This document shows positions 24,476-36,243 of a stretch of 64,000 nt of DNA, in pieces. Position numbers and translations under genes: made by a program. Below the pieces are notes generated by a model. The model did no database searches. It was not told where the DNA came from and saw only the letters and a list, made by a program, of their open reading frames with translations. The stretch comes from Hemibagrus wyckioides (lineage: Eukaryota; Chordata; Actinopteri; Siluriformes; Bagridae), in assembly GCF_019097595.1 (NCBI RefSeq), contig NC_080717.1:3797001-3861000 (forward strand), written 5' to 3'. Numbering within the stretch: position 1 is the stretch's first letter; each line of letters begins with the position of its first letter.

Positions 24476-25031
24476 ATGTTTACACACGGTTCTGTTACAC
24501 TGCAAATACTTTGAAAATATTTTAGCAATTTCATCAAATCCATCCTTACTCTACAAAATGTATTTCTGTATTTTGATAATGTATTTTGCTCATTTTGAGC
24601 TTGAACATGTCTTATGTTGCCGATCCATGGACATTTATTTAATCGTATTTCTGTTTGAAATAAAAAAAATATTACATCATAATTTATCATATTAAAGATA
24701 TTATTTTTGCAGTGCCGATATAGTATTGCTTTTGTACACGTTTTAAAGTAACTCCTGGAGATTTCTCACCTCTATATTTTTAATTGTCATGTTTTCAGCT
24801 TAAACTAAGAGTGAAGTGACAATTTAAGCATTTTTATGACTTTATTGTGGCTATAGTGAGGTTTTGTTGTCTCATTTGTAAATGATTCTTGTTGAAGATC
24901 CAATAAATATAATGATTTCCGAGGTTAAGCGAACAATATTGTTCCGTTACTAATGTGGTTTGGTTTGGGATAAAACATATATCGTGGGCTACAAACATGG
25001 CCTCTCTGCAGTACACTTCCCACAGCACACA

Positions 25032-25064
<33 letters not shown>

Positions 25065-25189
25065 TCAAAGACTGTTTATAAAGACTTATCATTTATTTAT
25101 GTTTTGCTCAGTTTAGCTAGACAGCCTACACAGAAATTTCAATTTAGATAAATTACACAACTTCCTGTACCAACAGCTAGCAAACAACT

Positions 25190-25690
25190 GCTCCCTTTCA
25201 AAGGAACTCAATGCTGCGTCATGCATGCTTTGTCTGAAGCTCTGTGTGAAATCATGCCAAATTATCGGCTCAGGTAGGTCATGAGACAAAGCGGAGCACA
25301 CCAGCAAGAACATAAAAGGGCATCTAAATCACATGATTCAATCACATGGCACATGCTATCAGCTATTTCATGGATGTGTTGGTTGCCACAGCGAAGATCT
25401 AGGGCTATCAACCAGTAGCCACTGGCCCCAGCCTGGCCTGCTGAGGCTGGAAAAAAAGACTAGCCTTGCAGCCTGAGCCCCCAAACAACCCTACACACAC
25501 ACACACATAAAAATCTGGGTGGCCGGCTAGATAGAAATCCTAATGCCCAAGGGTTTTAGGGATGTTCAATTAAGGCCATCTCCATTGCTGCATACCCCGC
25601 CTCAGGTGCTTCGGGGGTCAGCCATGTCTACCCATGCTCCTGCTCCTTATGTGTCCTCCTGGGTTAGCCCCTGCCAGCTGACTGTTTCAC
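25190..25690. mobile_element. DIRS-like retrotransposon fragment
   Basis: The part 25,190-25,330 matches 37,195-37,385 and, inverted, 38,690-38,825, that is, the inverted terminal repeat of a DIRS-like element. Then 25,395-25,640 matches 390-790 and 37,480-37,560. Only the left end and a little of the interior remain. A CA microsatellite lies just before it at 25,025-25,063. Confidence 0.55.
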
Positions 25691-25734
25691 GGCACCAGGC
25701 AAGGTGAGGCTAACACCTCTCTCAGACCACATGG

Positions 25735-26340
25735 CAGTGTGGTTTATTATCATCGTAATACACAGCACCACCTTCAGGGTACAATGTCTGAACAATTGGG
25801 TGTACATGGTCCTTCAGAATGGTTTAGTTGTCCTTGTCAGTGATGCCCCCATCTAGCACAAGTAGTGGGCCAAGGGAATGTCATGATGTTGCAGCCCAAA
25901 CCATCAATTATCCAGCCCCATGCTTCACTCTGGGCATGCAGGTGTCCAAGTTGTAAGCATCTTTGGGGCTTTTCCACACTGTTAACTCCTCTGGATGTGG
26001 GAAAGTCTGTGAAATGGACTCACCAGAAACAATACATGTTTCACATTGTCCAATGCCCAACCATGAATATTGACCCTGTGGAGCTCTGGACAACCAGTGG
26101 AAACAGGAGAGTCAAGGTGCACATTAAATTCCACAGTGAGTTGTCAGCTGTGGTTTTATGTTTTTGGATACAATGCGGTTTAGTATCCGGACATCCCTTT
26201 TAGACAGCTTCCTCTTGCATTGACAATTAATATTGGTGTATGTGGTTTGCACTTCATGGTGGTTTCCCAACATTATCCTGGATTCCTTGCCTCACAATGC
26301 ACCCCAAAGACAAGATGTGTGTGGTGGTTTCAAAAATAAA
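25735..26340 (-). mobile_element. Tc1-like transposase relic
   Basis: Matches the relic at 22,290-22,530 and extends further. Frames are broken and no inverted ends are visible. The 112-aa + strand frame at 25,865-26,203 is antisense to this relic and is not a gene. Confidence 0.5.
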
Positions 26341-26565
26341 TAAATAAATGTGGGAAATTAAGGAAAAAAATGTCAATAAATGATATCAGAGGAACACTGA
26401 ACTTGAAACAAGTGAATATATATATATATATATTTTTTAAATGCACAGTATAGTGTATTATCTGTAATGATCACTGTTCCCTGCTCAGCCTTGAATTGAT
26501 ACACTGATTGATTGATTGTTTTCCCTTGGGAGGTGGTCACCTGTTTGGGGAGGGGGCACGCTGCT

Positions 26566-26647
26566 CAGAAAATACAGAGACCCTGATGGTGAAGCAGCAG
26601 CTCTGTGTCTTGCGTTTTCTTAATCATTTACATCTCCCCTCATCAGG
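26566..26647 (+). repeat. Solo fragment of the gypsy LTR (3' part)
   Basis: About 81 bases beginning GAAAATACAGAGACCCTGAT are nearly identical to 27,354-27,435 and 33,702-33,780, inside the two LTRs of the element that follows. The upstream part of the LTR and its terminal bases are absent, so this is a fragment, possibly left by an older insertion or a rearrangement. Confidence 0.8.
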
Positions 26648-27171
26648 TATGAAAACCATGTAAATGTAACCAGAATGCATTTGTTACGAGACAAAGTTAC
26701 GAGAGATGCAAATGTTGTCTTTTAAGGGGTGAAAATGTTGTTGTTGTTGGATGTTTAACAGTTCAGCCTCCGCGCCGCATGTGCTAATCACACATGATGG
26801 ATCATCACACACTAATCACACACTAATGATGGAGACAACGTGTCCTCGTAGTTTGTGACTACGATCTAATGCATTTGAGAGAAATACAAATATAACATAT
26901 ATTTGTGGTGTGACAAAAGCAGTATATCAATTACAAATGTGTGTTCTAAAAGTTAAAGAGTTAATTAAACAGTTCCATATACCTTACTGTATTTAAATAA
27001 TGCAGATGGCATCCTGAAGAGCTAATAAGCTAGAATGTTGTAACAGTCCATTAAGTCATGCTTACATGCAAAAAGTGTTTATTGTTATAAATATTATTGT
27101 TATGAGTTCTCTGAAATCTTTAAAAACAAACACTAAAAACATATTTTAAATGTGTCAAAAAGTGCATTAAG
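26648..27171. other. Gene-free spacer
   Basis: AT-rich sequence between the LTR fragment and the full LTR. I see no feature in it apart from a tandem ATCACACACTAATCACACACTAATGATGG stretch near 26,804-26,832. Confidence 0.35.
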
Positions 27172-27451
27172 TGTTGGAACACCTGTACAGTTAATATGCT
27201 TGAAAGGACATTTTACAGGAAAGTACCATGCACATGTTGTCTGTTAAAAATGTATTTCATGTAGTTATAACACTGTCATATCACTGTTCTGGCTATGCTG
27301 AAATGGAAAAAAAAACTTGAAAAATGTGCTGCCATGCTTTTAATGTTCATGTCAAGAAAATACAGAGACCCTGATGGTGAAGCAGCAGCTCTGTGTCTTG
27401 CATTTTCTTAATCATTTACATCTCCCCTCATCAGACGGTGAGGGTGCTACA
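27172..27451 (+). repeat. 5' LTR of the gypsy element
   Basis: Begins TGTTGGAACACCTGTACAG and ends GGGTGCTACA, giving the usual TG...CA limits; about 280 bp. It has one copy of the ACAGGAAAGTACCATGCACA unit that is repeated in the 3' LTR. Confidence 0.8.
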
Positions 27452-27884
27452 TTTTTGGAGGCACCGCTGGGATGAATGCAGTGCGAGTTGGCTTCCAGTG
27501 ATGACAGCCCGCTTCCAGTGCCATTCAGCCTACTACTCAGCCCAGGTGACCAGTGGAGTGAAGACGTTCGGTGTCCATATCGAGCCAGGAAGGAAAGTGC
27601 AAGCAATCTGAGGTTGAGCTTCGATACTAGGAGTGCTGCAGGTTTCCAGCCAGCTAAGGACATTTCTTCTATCACTTTGCACACATCGAGAGACTGAGTA
27701 ACTAATGGATCACGTAGAGGATATGAAGCTAGAGGTGATAGGAGCAGTATATGCTCTCTCATGAGAAAATTTGACTGAACTATGTGCATTCCTAGGGATA
27801 GAGTGTAAAGATGCCAGTAGCAAAAGCCAGTCATTTCTTGTTTCTGTAATTGTGAGACACGTAAAGTGAGAGGCATTAGGGGAA

Positions 27885-29131
27885 TTGGAAGATGCCGGCA
27901 TGTCTGAGCTCTTGTATCTAATAGACAAAATCTGTGAAATTCAGAAGGTTAATGAAAACAGTGATTCAGAACGACACGTAGCACAGACCACTAACAGAGT
28001 GAATGTAAATCCAGTAGCAGAAACTACAGAGCAGGATAAACTGCAAAAAGAAATTGACACTTTACAGTTAGCTTTGCAGAGTTTAATAGCGCAAAAACAG
28101 AGAGCAGTTAACCATACACCACAACGCACAGGTACACAACAGAACCTAAGCCCTACACAAAGTCCCTCCATGTTGCAAAGTCAAAATGGACAGTCAGACA
28201 CAAGCTCCCAGTTGCAGTTAGTCACACACAGGCCAGTTATGTCACCCTGGAACAGATCATTTAAAATATCAGGACAGATAGGTGAACCTGGGCAAAAAGA
28301 TAAGCTCACCTTTTCAAGTTTGGCCCATCAGATCGAACATGGATTGAGCAGGGGAGTTTCAGAGCTCGAAATAGTGGACGCAGTGATAAGAGCAATTGCA
28401 CCAGGCATGCAGCTGCCTAGTTACCTGGAGGAAAAACCAAATTTGACCCTGCCTGTGCTGAGACGTATATTGAGAGCACAGTACCAAGAAAGAGGTGCGA
28501 CCGAACTGTACAAACAGCTTACCTCTGAGGCACAAAGTAGTAAAGAGACCCCACAAAGTTTCCTCATTTGGTGTCTTGACTTGCGGCAAAAGATCCTGTT
28601 TGCATCTCAGGAAGCAGAATCCAGCTTGAAGTACCACCCAGTTTTAGTCCAGAGCATTTTTCTCCACACTGTCCTCACTGGCTTGCAAAACGACAATATC
28701 AGAAGCGATCTGCAACCTTACTTGACTAAAATTGATGCGAGTGATGAACTTCTCTTTGATAAAGTTAATATCGTTTGTGCCAACGAAACAGAGCGTCAAA
28801 GCAAGAACAAGCTTCTAGCTCAACAACATCAGTACAGGCCAGTGAAGTCTCTGATGAAAAGAAAGAAAAGACATCATGTCATAAAAGCACAGAGAAACAT
28901 GAGCCTGACATCTTGAGTGAATTAAAGGAAATGCGAACAGAAATGGCATCGCTGAAGGATCTCAGTGCAGAGGTTTCTCAGATTAAAGAGTCCATTAGAC
29001 AACCGCAGGCCATGTCTACACAGTGCTCTACTCGTGTGAGAGATAAGACTATCATGTCACCGCTTCAATCTGCATACCCATCTCAAGATTATGTGCAGCT
29101 GTATGGCAGAAGGGGGGAAGCCTTCCAATGA
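27885..29131 (+). pseudogene. gag: gag of the gypsy element (frameshifted)
   Basis: A 343-codon frame from 27,885 holds a glutamine-rich region (about residues 50-120) followed by a capsid-like region (about 130-300, with SPWNRSFKISGQIGEPGQ and LPSYLEEKPNLTLPVL). The reading then passes near 28,800 into the next frame, which continues to 29,131 with an acidic, coiled-coil-like stretch (ILSELKEMRTEMASL). A one-base shift thus splits the gene. It packages the element RNA in intact relatives. Confidence 0.7.
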
Positions 29132-29277
29132 CAACAATGGTTCCTGGCACAGCGCTACCACCCACCATCAATGTGTGTGAGAAAATGTTTGGCATGTCAA
29201 CAAAGTAGGCTGGATTAAACGAGATGGAGTCACGACTGCGGGACGAGGAGTGACCAGTTATGCAATGATGTCCCCAC

Positions 29278-29425
29278 CCAGCTGCGCGCAGTGTGGTATC
29301 ACAGGTTCTGGCCTTAGACTAAGACAATGCGCCGCCTGTAAACAAACATTATATTGTTCAAAAGCATGTCAGGCAAACTTTGTCATAAGAAACAATGTAA
29401 CCATACAGCAAGAGTAAACACACAT
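29278..29425 (+). pseudogene. MYND-type zinc-finger segment between gag and protease
   Basis: One frame reads CAQCGITGSGLRLRQC and then CAACKQTLYCSKACQ; the next frame continues with HKKQCN. The spacing C-x2-C, C-x2-C, YC-x3-CQ, then HK-x2-C is that of a MYND finger, not the CCHC knuckle usual in retrotransposon gag. A one-base frameshift near 29,380 divides it. Confidence 0.6.
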
Positions 29426-30140
29426 TCAGTAAAGCAAAGAAAGAAATGGGAAGCCAACAATTCTACACGTGCCGCCTTTATAGGAAAACAGTGTCTAGTG
29501 CTGTGTTACATTCAGGGGCTCCTTGTCGATGCATTATGGGATACAGGATTTCGGGTTTGTATAGTGGATGAAATGTGGAAGAAGGAACATTTACCGAATA
29601 TCAGACTGAGAAATGTGGCCGATGTAATTGATGCGCCTGAAGGACTCTGTTTAGTGGCAGCAAATGGACAAGACATACCTTATATAGGATGGATGGAAGT
29701 GACTTTTGGTTTAGCATCGAATGAAGTGGAAACAGATAGACTGGTCATACCTGTGTTGGTGATGAGGGGTAGTCAGCTTCATCAACCGATCATCGGCTAT
29801 AATGTGATCGAGCAAATGGTGACTGACAAGGGAATAACGCAGCCAGTCACAAGTGGATTCCAGGGAACTACTTGTCCTGGTGTGACAACAGAAACAGTGC
29901 AAGCTTTCATCAAACAAATTAGTGCTGAGACACCGTATGAATATACAGTTAAAACAACAAAGGATAGTGTCCATGTGCCCAAACATATATCGGTACAAGT
30001 GGAATGTAGAGTGCAGTCATATAGACCAAAGGAAGAGACTTCTTGCTTATTTTTGAGCCTGACATCAACTCACAGTGGACAGAAGGATTGGAGTTCTGTG
30101 AGACTATTGTTACTCTGCGACCATATACTTCTCCACATAT
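29420..30140 (+). pseudogene. Aspartic protease region of the gypsy element
   Basis: Within the 262-codon frame starting at 29,354, the phrase LLVDALWDTGFRVCIVDE is the retropepsin active-site region (normally DTGA or DTGS; here the residue after G is F). It is followed by VIPVLVM and PIIGYNVIEQM, the flap-to-helix region with the conserved IIG(Y)N. The changed active site and later frameshift suggest it is inactive. Confidence 0.7.
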
Positions 30141-30142
30141 AA

Positions 30143-31536
30143 TTGTCAGTGTACGCACAGAATCCAACGGACCATGACTTGATGTTAACAGGCAAGACAG
30201 TCATCAGCACAGTTCAAAAAGTACAGGCTGTATATCCAGCTGCAGTTCTGGAAGGACCTGGTTTAACTCCTGTAGGAATTAATAAGGAAGAAACCAATAT
30301 GAGCCATACCTCTGACACTACTTGGATTCCGCCAGTTGATTTAAGCCATCTCAGTGAGCCTGAAAAACAAATCGTGCAACAAATGTTAAAGGAAGAAGCG
30401 GCTTCATTTTCAAAATCTGAGAATGACATTGGTTGCATTGAGAATCTACAACTGGCTATTTCATTGAAAGACACTATCCCAGTTGCACAAACTTACCAGT
30501 CAGTCCCTAAACCTCTCTACCAAGAGATGAAAGATTATTTGCACAATCTTATTGCACAGGGATGGGTGCGGAAATCAAATTTGCCTTATGCATCGCCAGT
30601 AGTATGCGTTCAGAAAAAAGACAGTAGTTTATGCCTGTGTATTGATTATAGATAGTTGAACAGGAAAACGCATCCTGACAGGCAGCCTATTCCACGCATG
30701 CAAGACATAATGGACAACTTGGGTGGGAATTCCTGGTTTTCACTTCTTGACCAAGGGAAAGTGTATCATCAGGGCTTTATGGCCAAGGAGAGCAGACCCT
30801 TAACAGCCTTTGTGACCCCTTTGGGGTTATACAAATGGATTAGGATACCGTTTGGCCTGATGTACGCACCCTCAGCTTTTCAGCGATGCATGGAGGAGTG
30901 TCTTGGCGGGCTAAGAGATACCATTTGTGTTCCTTACCTGGATGAGTTTTCAGTCGAACCTTGACCATGTGTATGATGTAAGGAAGGTCCTGCGAAGGTT
31001 GAGACAACATGGGATAAAACTGAAGCCCGGCAAGTGTGAATTGTTCAAACATGAGGTGCGATACCTTGGGAGGATTGTCCTGAGGAAGGTAGTAAAATGG
31101 ATCTGGCCGATACAGCTGCCATGAGAAACTTGAAAGACAGAATATCAAACGCAGTGGGACAGTTGAGAGCAGTCATGGGTCTGTTGAGCTACTATTGACA
31201 GTATATAAGAGATTTCTCAAAAATCTCGAGTCCATTGTATGATCTGCTGAAAGACACAGAGACAGGGAAGGCGGAATGTAAGGAGACCGACAGGTTAAAG
31301 GAAAGAAAAAGGGAGTACCTTCTCATAGGCCGATTGTGTGGATGGACAAGCATCAGGAGATATTGGAAGGGCTGGTAGACTGTTTGGTTGAGCCACCAGT
31401 ACTTGCGTTCCCGGACTTCTCACAGCCGTTCGTACTCCATACTGATGCATCAAATCAGGGTCTTGGGGCAGTTCTATATCAGAATGCACTGAGGAAGTAC
31501 CAGCTGACTGTGTTGAAGCGACCATCCAATCGGTAG
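30143..31536 (+). pseudogene. pol: Reverse transcriptase and RNase H of the gypsy element (broken)
   Basis: The polymerase starts with WVRKSNLPYASPVVCVQKKD and LCIDYR, then a TAG at 30,653-30,655 interrupts the DYR-LN motif. The next frame has [30 protein letters not shown] and CVPYLDE, where the catalytic YLDD has become YLDE. A frameshift near 30,950 follows, then [17 protein letters not shown]. At 31,400-31,490 LHTDASNQGLGAVLYQ marks the start of RNase H, whose remainder is mostly missing. Clearly non-functional. Confidence 0.8.
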
Positions 31537-31728
31537 AGGTACCACACCCCAACCTGTCTTGGACTGCAGTTATTTCTCTTGACGACACCGTGGCATCCGA
31601 GCATGCAGGTGAGCCATTACCTGTAGAGGAGCTCATACAAGCACAGAAAAATGATGACCACATTGGACCTGTTTTACAGTTTAAGCTTTCATATAAAAAG
31701 CCAACAGAACATTTGTTTAAGATCTTGA

Positions 31729-32751
31729 GTGCCAAGAGTAAATGTTGTAAAAATGTTACTTGTAACATGTTGTAGTTGGGAAAAACTTTACCTAGAAGAT
31801 GATGGCACCCTCCGCAGGAAGATGGACACCCGGACACAGCTAGTGCTACCTGCAAAGTACAAGCAGCATGTTTTGAGAGAACTACACGATAACATGGGCC
31901 ATCAAGGCCTTGATCGAACCATGTCTTTAATAAGAGAAAGGTTTTATTGGCCACAAATGCACAATGATGTTGATCACTATGTCACAAAAAGTTGTGTTTG
32001 CCTGAAACAGAAGAAACTGAGTAAGGAAACCAGGGCACAACTCCAGAACATTGTGACTACTCACCCGTTCAAGCTTGTTTCCGTTGACTTCTTACATCTG
32101 GATAAATGTAAGGGAGTGTATCAGTATATCTTAATCATAGTTGACCACTTCACACGATTCACGCAAGCCTATGCAACTACCTCAAAATCAGCTAAAACTG
32201 TTGTTGACAAGCTGTTTAATGACTATGCTCTGAAGTTTGGGTTCCCGCAAAGGATCCATCATGACCAAGGGGGGGATTTTGACAACCAGCTGGTTGCCCA
32301 GTTGAAGAAGAGTTGTGGAGTTGCTGGATCAAGGACCACGCTGTATCACCCCCAAGGAAATGGCCAGGTTGAACGTTTCAACCGAACATTACTTCAGATG
32401 TTGAAGACGTTGACTGAACATCAGAAAACATATTGGAAGGAATCACTAAACAAACTCATTTTTGCGTACAACAACACTAAATGTGAAGTTACAGGATTTT
32501 CACCATTATTTTTACTGTTCGGAAGGTCCCCGAGAGTACCCGTTGATCTACTGTTTGGCTTGACACCTGAAACAGAAACTATTGATTATAAGGAGTATGT
32601 GAAGGAATGGAGACAAGAGATGCAGGAAGCATTGGAAATCTCTAGACAGACTGCAAAAAAGGTGGCAGAAAGGAACAAGAGGACCTATGATGGGAAAGTG
32701 CGAGGCTCTATGTCCTGGGGATCGCATTTTAGTAAAGAACTTGACACCTAG
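31729..32751 (+). pseudogene. Integrase of the gypsy element
   Basis: A 340-codon frame is intact over the integrase core. It has the HHCC zinc motif (HDNMGHQGLDRTM...CVCL), and the catalytic acids in VSVDFLH, IHHDQGGDF and NGQVERFNR. The C-terminus passes into another frame at about 32,690 and continues to 33,130 with YEVRPEQGKGRSCVLHRN and an acidic tail. The domain joins element DNA to the host chromosome in intact relatives; here it has no working polymerase upstream. Confidence 0.8.
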
Positions 32752-33387
32752 AGGTGGAACTGGGAAGCTTCGAAACCACTGGGAAGATGTTGTACACACA
32801 ATAGTCCATCAAGTGGGAGGAGAGGGCCCGATTTATGAAGTGAGACCAGAACAGGGTAAAGGAAGATCATGTGTTCTCCACCGTAACCTCTTGATGCCTT
32901 GTGATTATCTGCCATTAGAGATTGACCTTGGGAAGGAAGGAAGAACAAAAGGACCAGTGAAAAGATCAAAACCAGTAAAAGGATGTGAACCAGGTCCAGA
33001 AGAAGAAGATGAGGAAGAGGAGGAAGATTATCCTTACCATTGTTACCACCCTGCGGCCCAGCATCAGCAACCTGGGCAAGAAGGCGTTGAATTCATAGAT
33101 GAAAACCTGAGAAGGGAAACAGAGGGTTAGCAAGTGAAGACTTACCAGTTATCCTGTCCGACAAACCTGAAATGGAAAGGGAAGAAAGTAGTCCAGAGGC
33201 AGAAAAGAACTGTGGAAAAGGAGTTCAAATGGAAGATGAGGAGATACCTCAACAGGCAGTTGATGTGATGGAAAAGGAACAACCTGGAAGGAGACCTGAT
33301 GACATGGAAGATGTACCTGTAACACTGGGTGAGAATGACCGGGAGACAGGACAGGAATATAGATGGCCTAAGAGAGAAGGGAGACCA

Positions 33388-33797
33388 CCAAAGAACACCT
33401 GTACAGTTAATATGTTTGAAAAGTACAGGAAAGTACAGGAAAGTACCATGCACATGTTGTCTGTTAAAAATGTATTTCATGTCGTACAGGAAAGTACCAT
33501 GCACATGTTGTCTGTTAAAAATGTATTTCATGTCGTACAGGAAAGTACCATGCACATGTACAGGAAAGTACCATGCACATGTTGTCTGTTAAAAATGTAT
33601 TTCATGTCATTATAACATTCTCATATCATTCATGTTCTGGCTATGCTGAAATGGAAAAAACTTGATAAAATGTGCTGCCATGCTTTTAATGTTCATGTCA
33701 AGAAAATACAGAGACCCTGATGGTGAATCAGCAGCTCTGTGTCTTGCGTTTTCTTAATCATTTACATCTCCCCTCATCAGGCAGTGAGGGTGCTACA
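33388..33797 (+). repeat. 3' LTR of the gypsy element, with internal tandem copies
   Basis: Matches the 5' LTR from GAACACCTGTACAGTTAATATG to the final GGGTGCTACA but is about 130 bp longer. The extra length is tandem copies, about 51 bp each, of ACAGGAAAGTACCATGCACA...TTTCATGTC at 33,423-33,608 (two full, one short, one full). The first TGTTG of the 5' LTR is not preserved. Confidence 0.8.
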
Positions 33798-34249
33798 TGT
33801 GCACCAACAATTTTTCCAGTTTTGAACCTACATATGTCTCCCATTTTGTTGTGTGGCTTGCAATATTTTATGTACAGCTCTGCTTTTACTCTGTTAGTTC
33901 ATCCTTCATACTCATAGAAGTTTGGCCATGATGCTGACATATATAAACATGAAACCTCCAACACTATATTGGCCACTGTTTAAGCTTTATTGTCCAACCC
34001 CAATACAATACAATAAGGTAGAAACACATAAATTCACACAATGTCAAATGCTTGGACAAGTAATATGATCTAATTTAGCACAACAAAATGCAGATATTTT
34101 TTTGGTCAAGCAGAACACCCCACTGTAACACCCAGTTTGATAATGGTGAATCTAGTATTAATAGGGCCTAGTTTTTGTGTAACCATTTGATCACATTCGG
34201 ATTTATTTATTTGGAATTTTGTACATAGAAGTTGAATTAAGAGAGCGGA
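33798..34249. other. Intergenic spacer
   Basis: No gene or repeat recognised between the gypsy 3' LTR and the duplicated receptor block. Confidence 0.4.
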
Positions 34250-34297
34250 TAAAATAAGCAACAGTGTGATGTTAGTGTAGAGACACGTGAGTGTACG

Positions 34298-34583
34298 AGT
34301 AAACCACATTTTCCATTCTGTCATAACATCTACGTCACGTTATCTCTGTGCAACAACATAACACAAGTATGGAAAAATGTGGTGTAGATGTAGGCAGATC
34401 AGAACACCACCTGCTTGCATTTCATGCCTTTTTTTTAAATACAACCAATCACGTGACATATTCTGGGTGTACTCAGTACAAACCGCCTGTAGGATAAATA
34501 TAAATTCAAACCATCCTTCAAGTGCATTCATATTCTGTTGATAAATGAGTTACAAGCACTCTAGCATTTATACGATATGAACG
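34298..34583 (+). promoter_or_regulatory. Conserved receptor promoter cassette (fourth + strand gene)
   Basis: ACCACA at 34,303-34,308, TGTGGT at 34,378-34,383, CCAAT at 34,445-34,449, GGGTGTACTCAGTACAA, and TATAAA at 34,499-34,504. Confidence 0.7.
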
Positions 34584-36243
34584 ATGACCAATTTCTGGAT
34601 TTTACTTTTGATCTTCAGCACCATGTGTAAGTAAAATGATCAAATAATTTCCATCTAGTTTTATGTTTTTTGGAAAAAAAAAAAAAAACTTTATTATGCT
34701 AAACAAGATGCATACAGTTGTATGTGGAAGGAACTACAATATTATTCCTTTAATGTGATGTTTAATATTGATTTTTGAAATAAATTTTAAATTAATGACC
34801 TGAATATCTTTGTTTTTCTACATACAGTCCAACCTGGTAGACGCTGGGTCACTGCACAGTCCCTCACAGACTCACCGGTTTTTCATCCTGATAAAGAGCT
34901 CAGTGTGAATATCGGAGACTCGGCTACTCTGCGGTGTTGTGTTTCTGAAAAGGAATTTGGGATGACAGCCTGGTTTAAGCAAAAAGACAGAAAATCACCT
35001 CAACTTATGATCAAGTTCTATAAGACTTCTGAAGAAATGTTTTATAATGGAATCGAAAAGTCTCGTTTTAAAATGGAAAAATCTTCTAACTGCTTCAATA
35101 TGACCATTTTAAACATCATTCAGTCTGATGAAGCCATGTACTACTGTGCAGTATTGATGACACACATCCCCGTGTTTGGAGATGGAACTTACTTAAACAT
35201 TAACGGTAGGATTTTGATTAAAATTAATTAAGCTGCTGGTTTAATGCAGTGATATTTTCCCTTATTACAATTAGCATGCTGGATAATAATGAATTATGAA
35301 TGAAAATTCGTAGTGACAGAGATATTTAGTAAGTGAATCATGATAAATGTTTGTCCTTGAGCATGATATTTCATTCTTGATTTTATGTTATTTCTCCAGA
35401 AATATCTAAACCAGCTCTGTGTGCTAATTCACTGGTGTGTGAACCAACACTGCACAGAAACAACTCTATGAAAATGAAGACACAAGACAAAACAGGTAAA
35501 GTGTAATTCACAATTAAAAATCATTCATCATAATTTGAGTAGTAAATCATTCCTCTACATTGGACAGTGATCGGTTTGGGAACGGCTTTGGGTTTGTGCG
35601 CACTTCTGATTTTCTTTCTCACATATTTCATACTGAGGAGAAGAAAATGTGATAAATGTAAGTGCTTTTGTTATCAGATAAGAATTATAGATAATAATTT
35701 ATTTCTATTAAAATGATTAATATGTGTATTTCTGTAATATTAGTGAACACTTTTAGAGAAGATTCTCCAGGAACACAGCAGGTAGGTGTGCATGAAATTA
35801 TATTGTTGATACTATTATATGGTATAGAGAATTTTTAAATGTTTTCTTGAATGAATCTCTCTACTAATTACCCTACATAGAGTACATATGTAAAAATGTT
35901 GCTACATTAATGTGTTGCTCATTACAGTAGTCTAGATATTATTTCCATGTGTGGGTTAAGATTCATGAATCAAAAGCCATTATTTCAACGCTCCTTTTGT
36001 TATGTGTAGTTAGTGTATATAATGCAGTTAAACATACTGTAAGGTTATTACTTTGATTACTTTTATTCATTTATTTATTTATTTTTATTTCATTTTTTAT
36101 AGGAACCTGAAGCTGAAATACTGAATTATGCAGCTTTGCAGTTCTCAAAGAGGAAAGCAAAAGCTGAAGAAAAAAGGAAACCTGGCTCATCAGATGGGTG
36201 TGTGTACTCTGATGTGAAGAAATCTGTAAGATGTAATAAATGA
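34584..36243 (+). CDS. Single-V NITR-like inhibitory receptor, + strand gene 4
   Basis: Exons: 34584-34626 leader, 34828-35205 V, 35400-35495 hinge, 35568-35657 transmembrane, 35744-35781 linker, 36103-36243 tail; 261 aa, phases close. It is the near twin of the gene at 22.9 kb. The V domain (about 15-140) has LRCCV, TAWFKQ, SNCFN, MYYCAV and J-like FGDGTYLNI. Twin differences in V cluster partly at the tip before J (LMTHIP here, LIAHRP there). The hinge differs more (MKMKTQDK). As in the twin, the membrane exon lacks the old acceptor and is predicted to start after ACAG at 35,564-35,567. Tail: canonical ITIM LNYAAL, near match CVYSDV. Polyadenylation signal at 36,673-36,678. Confidence 0.8.

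Larger units (their letters stand above)
22556..25330. repeat. Segmental duplication, receptor block A (partner at 34,250-37,330)
   Basis: Promoter, all six exons, the introns and the 3' flank match 34,250-37,330 with few substitutions. The V exons differ at only a handful of codons, so the duplication is recent compared with the divergence of the other receptor genes. Confidence 0.9.
27172..33797 (+). mobile_element. Degenerate Ty3/gypsy LTR retrotransposon
   Basis: Two LTRs (27,172-27,451 and about 33,388-33,797) flank gag, protease, reverse transcriptase, RNase H and integrase in the Ty3/gypsy order. The sequence after the 5' LTR, TGGAGGCACCGCTGGGAT at 27,455-27,472, is a candidate primer-binding site; AAGAGAGAAGGGAGACCACC before the 3' LTR is a candidate polypurine tract. 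Stops and frameshifts interrupt gag, protease and the polymerase, so it cannot move on its own. No clear target duplication is seen. It lies between the two copies of the duplicated receptor block, and gag, integrase and LTR ends are still readable, so it is fairly young. Confidence 0.88.

Noticed and set aside
27412..27876. 154-codon - strand open frame
   Set aside because: It is antisense to the 5' LTR and leader of the gypsy element and has no recognisable domain.
33423..33608. Possible CRISPR-like repeat array
   Set aside because: The units are directly adjacent with no spacers and are part of an LTR in a vertebrate genome.
33172..33615. 147-codon frame and repeated HVVQESTMHMLSVKN-like peptide
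   Set aside because: It reads through the end of the gypsy element into tandem LTR units; the repeats are DNA-level copies.
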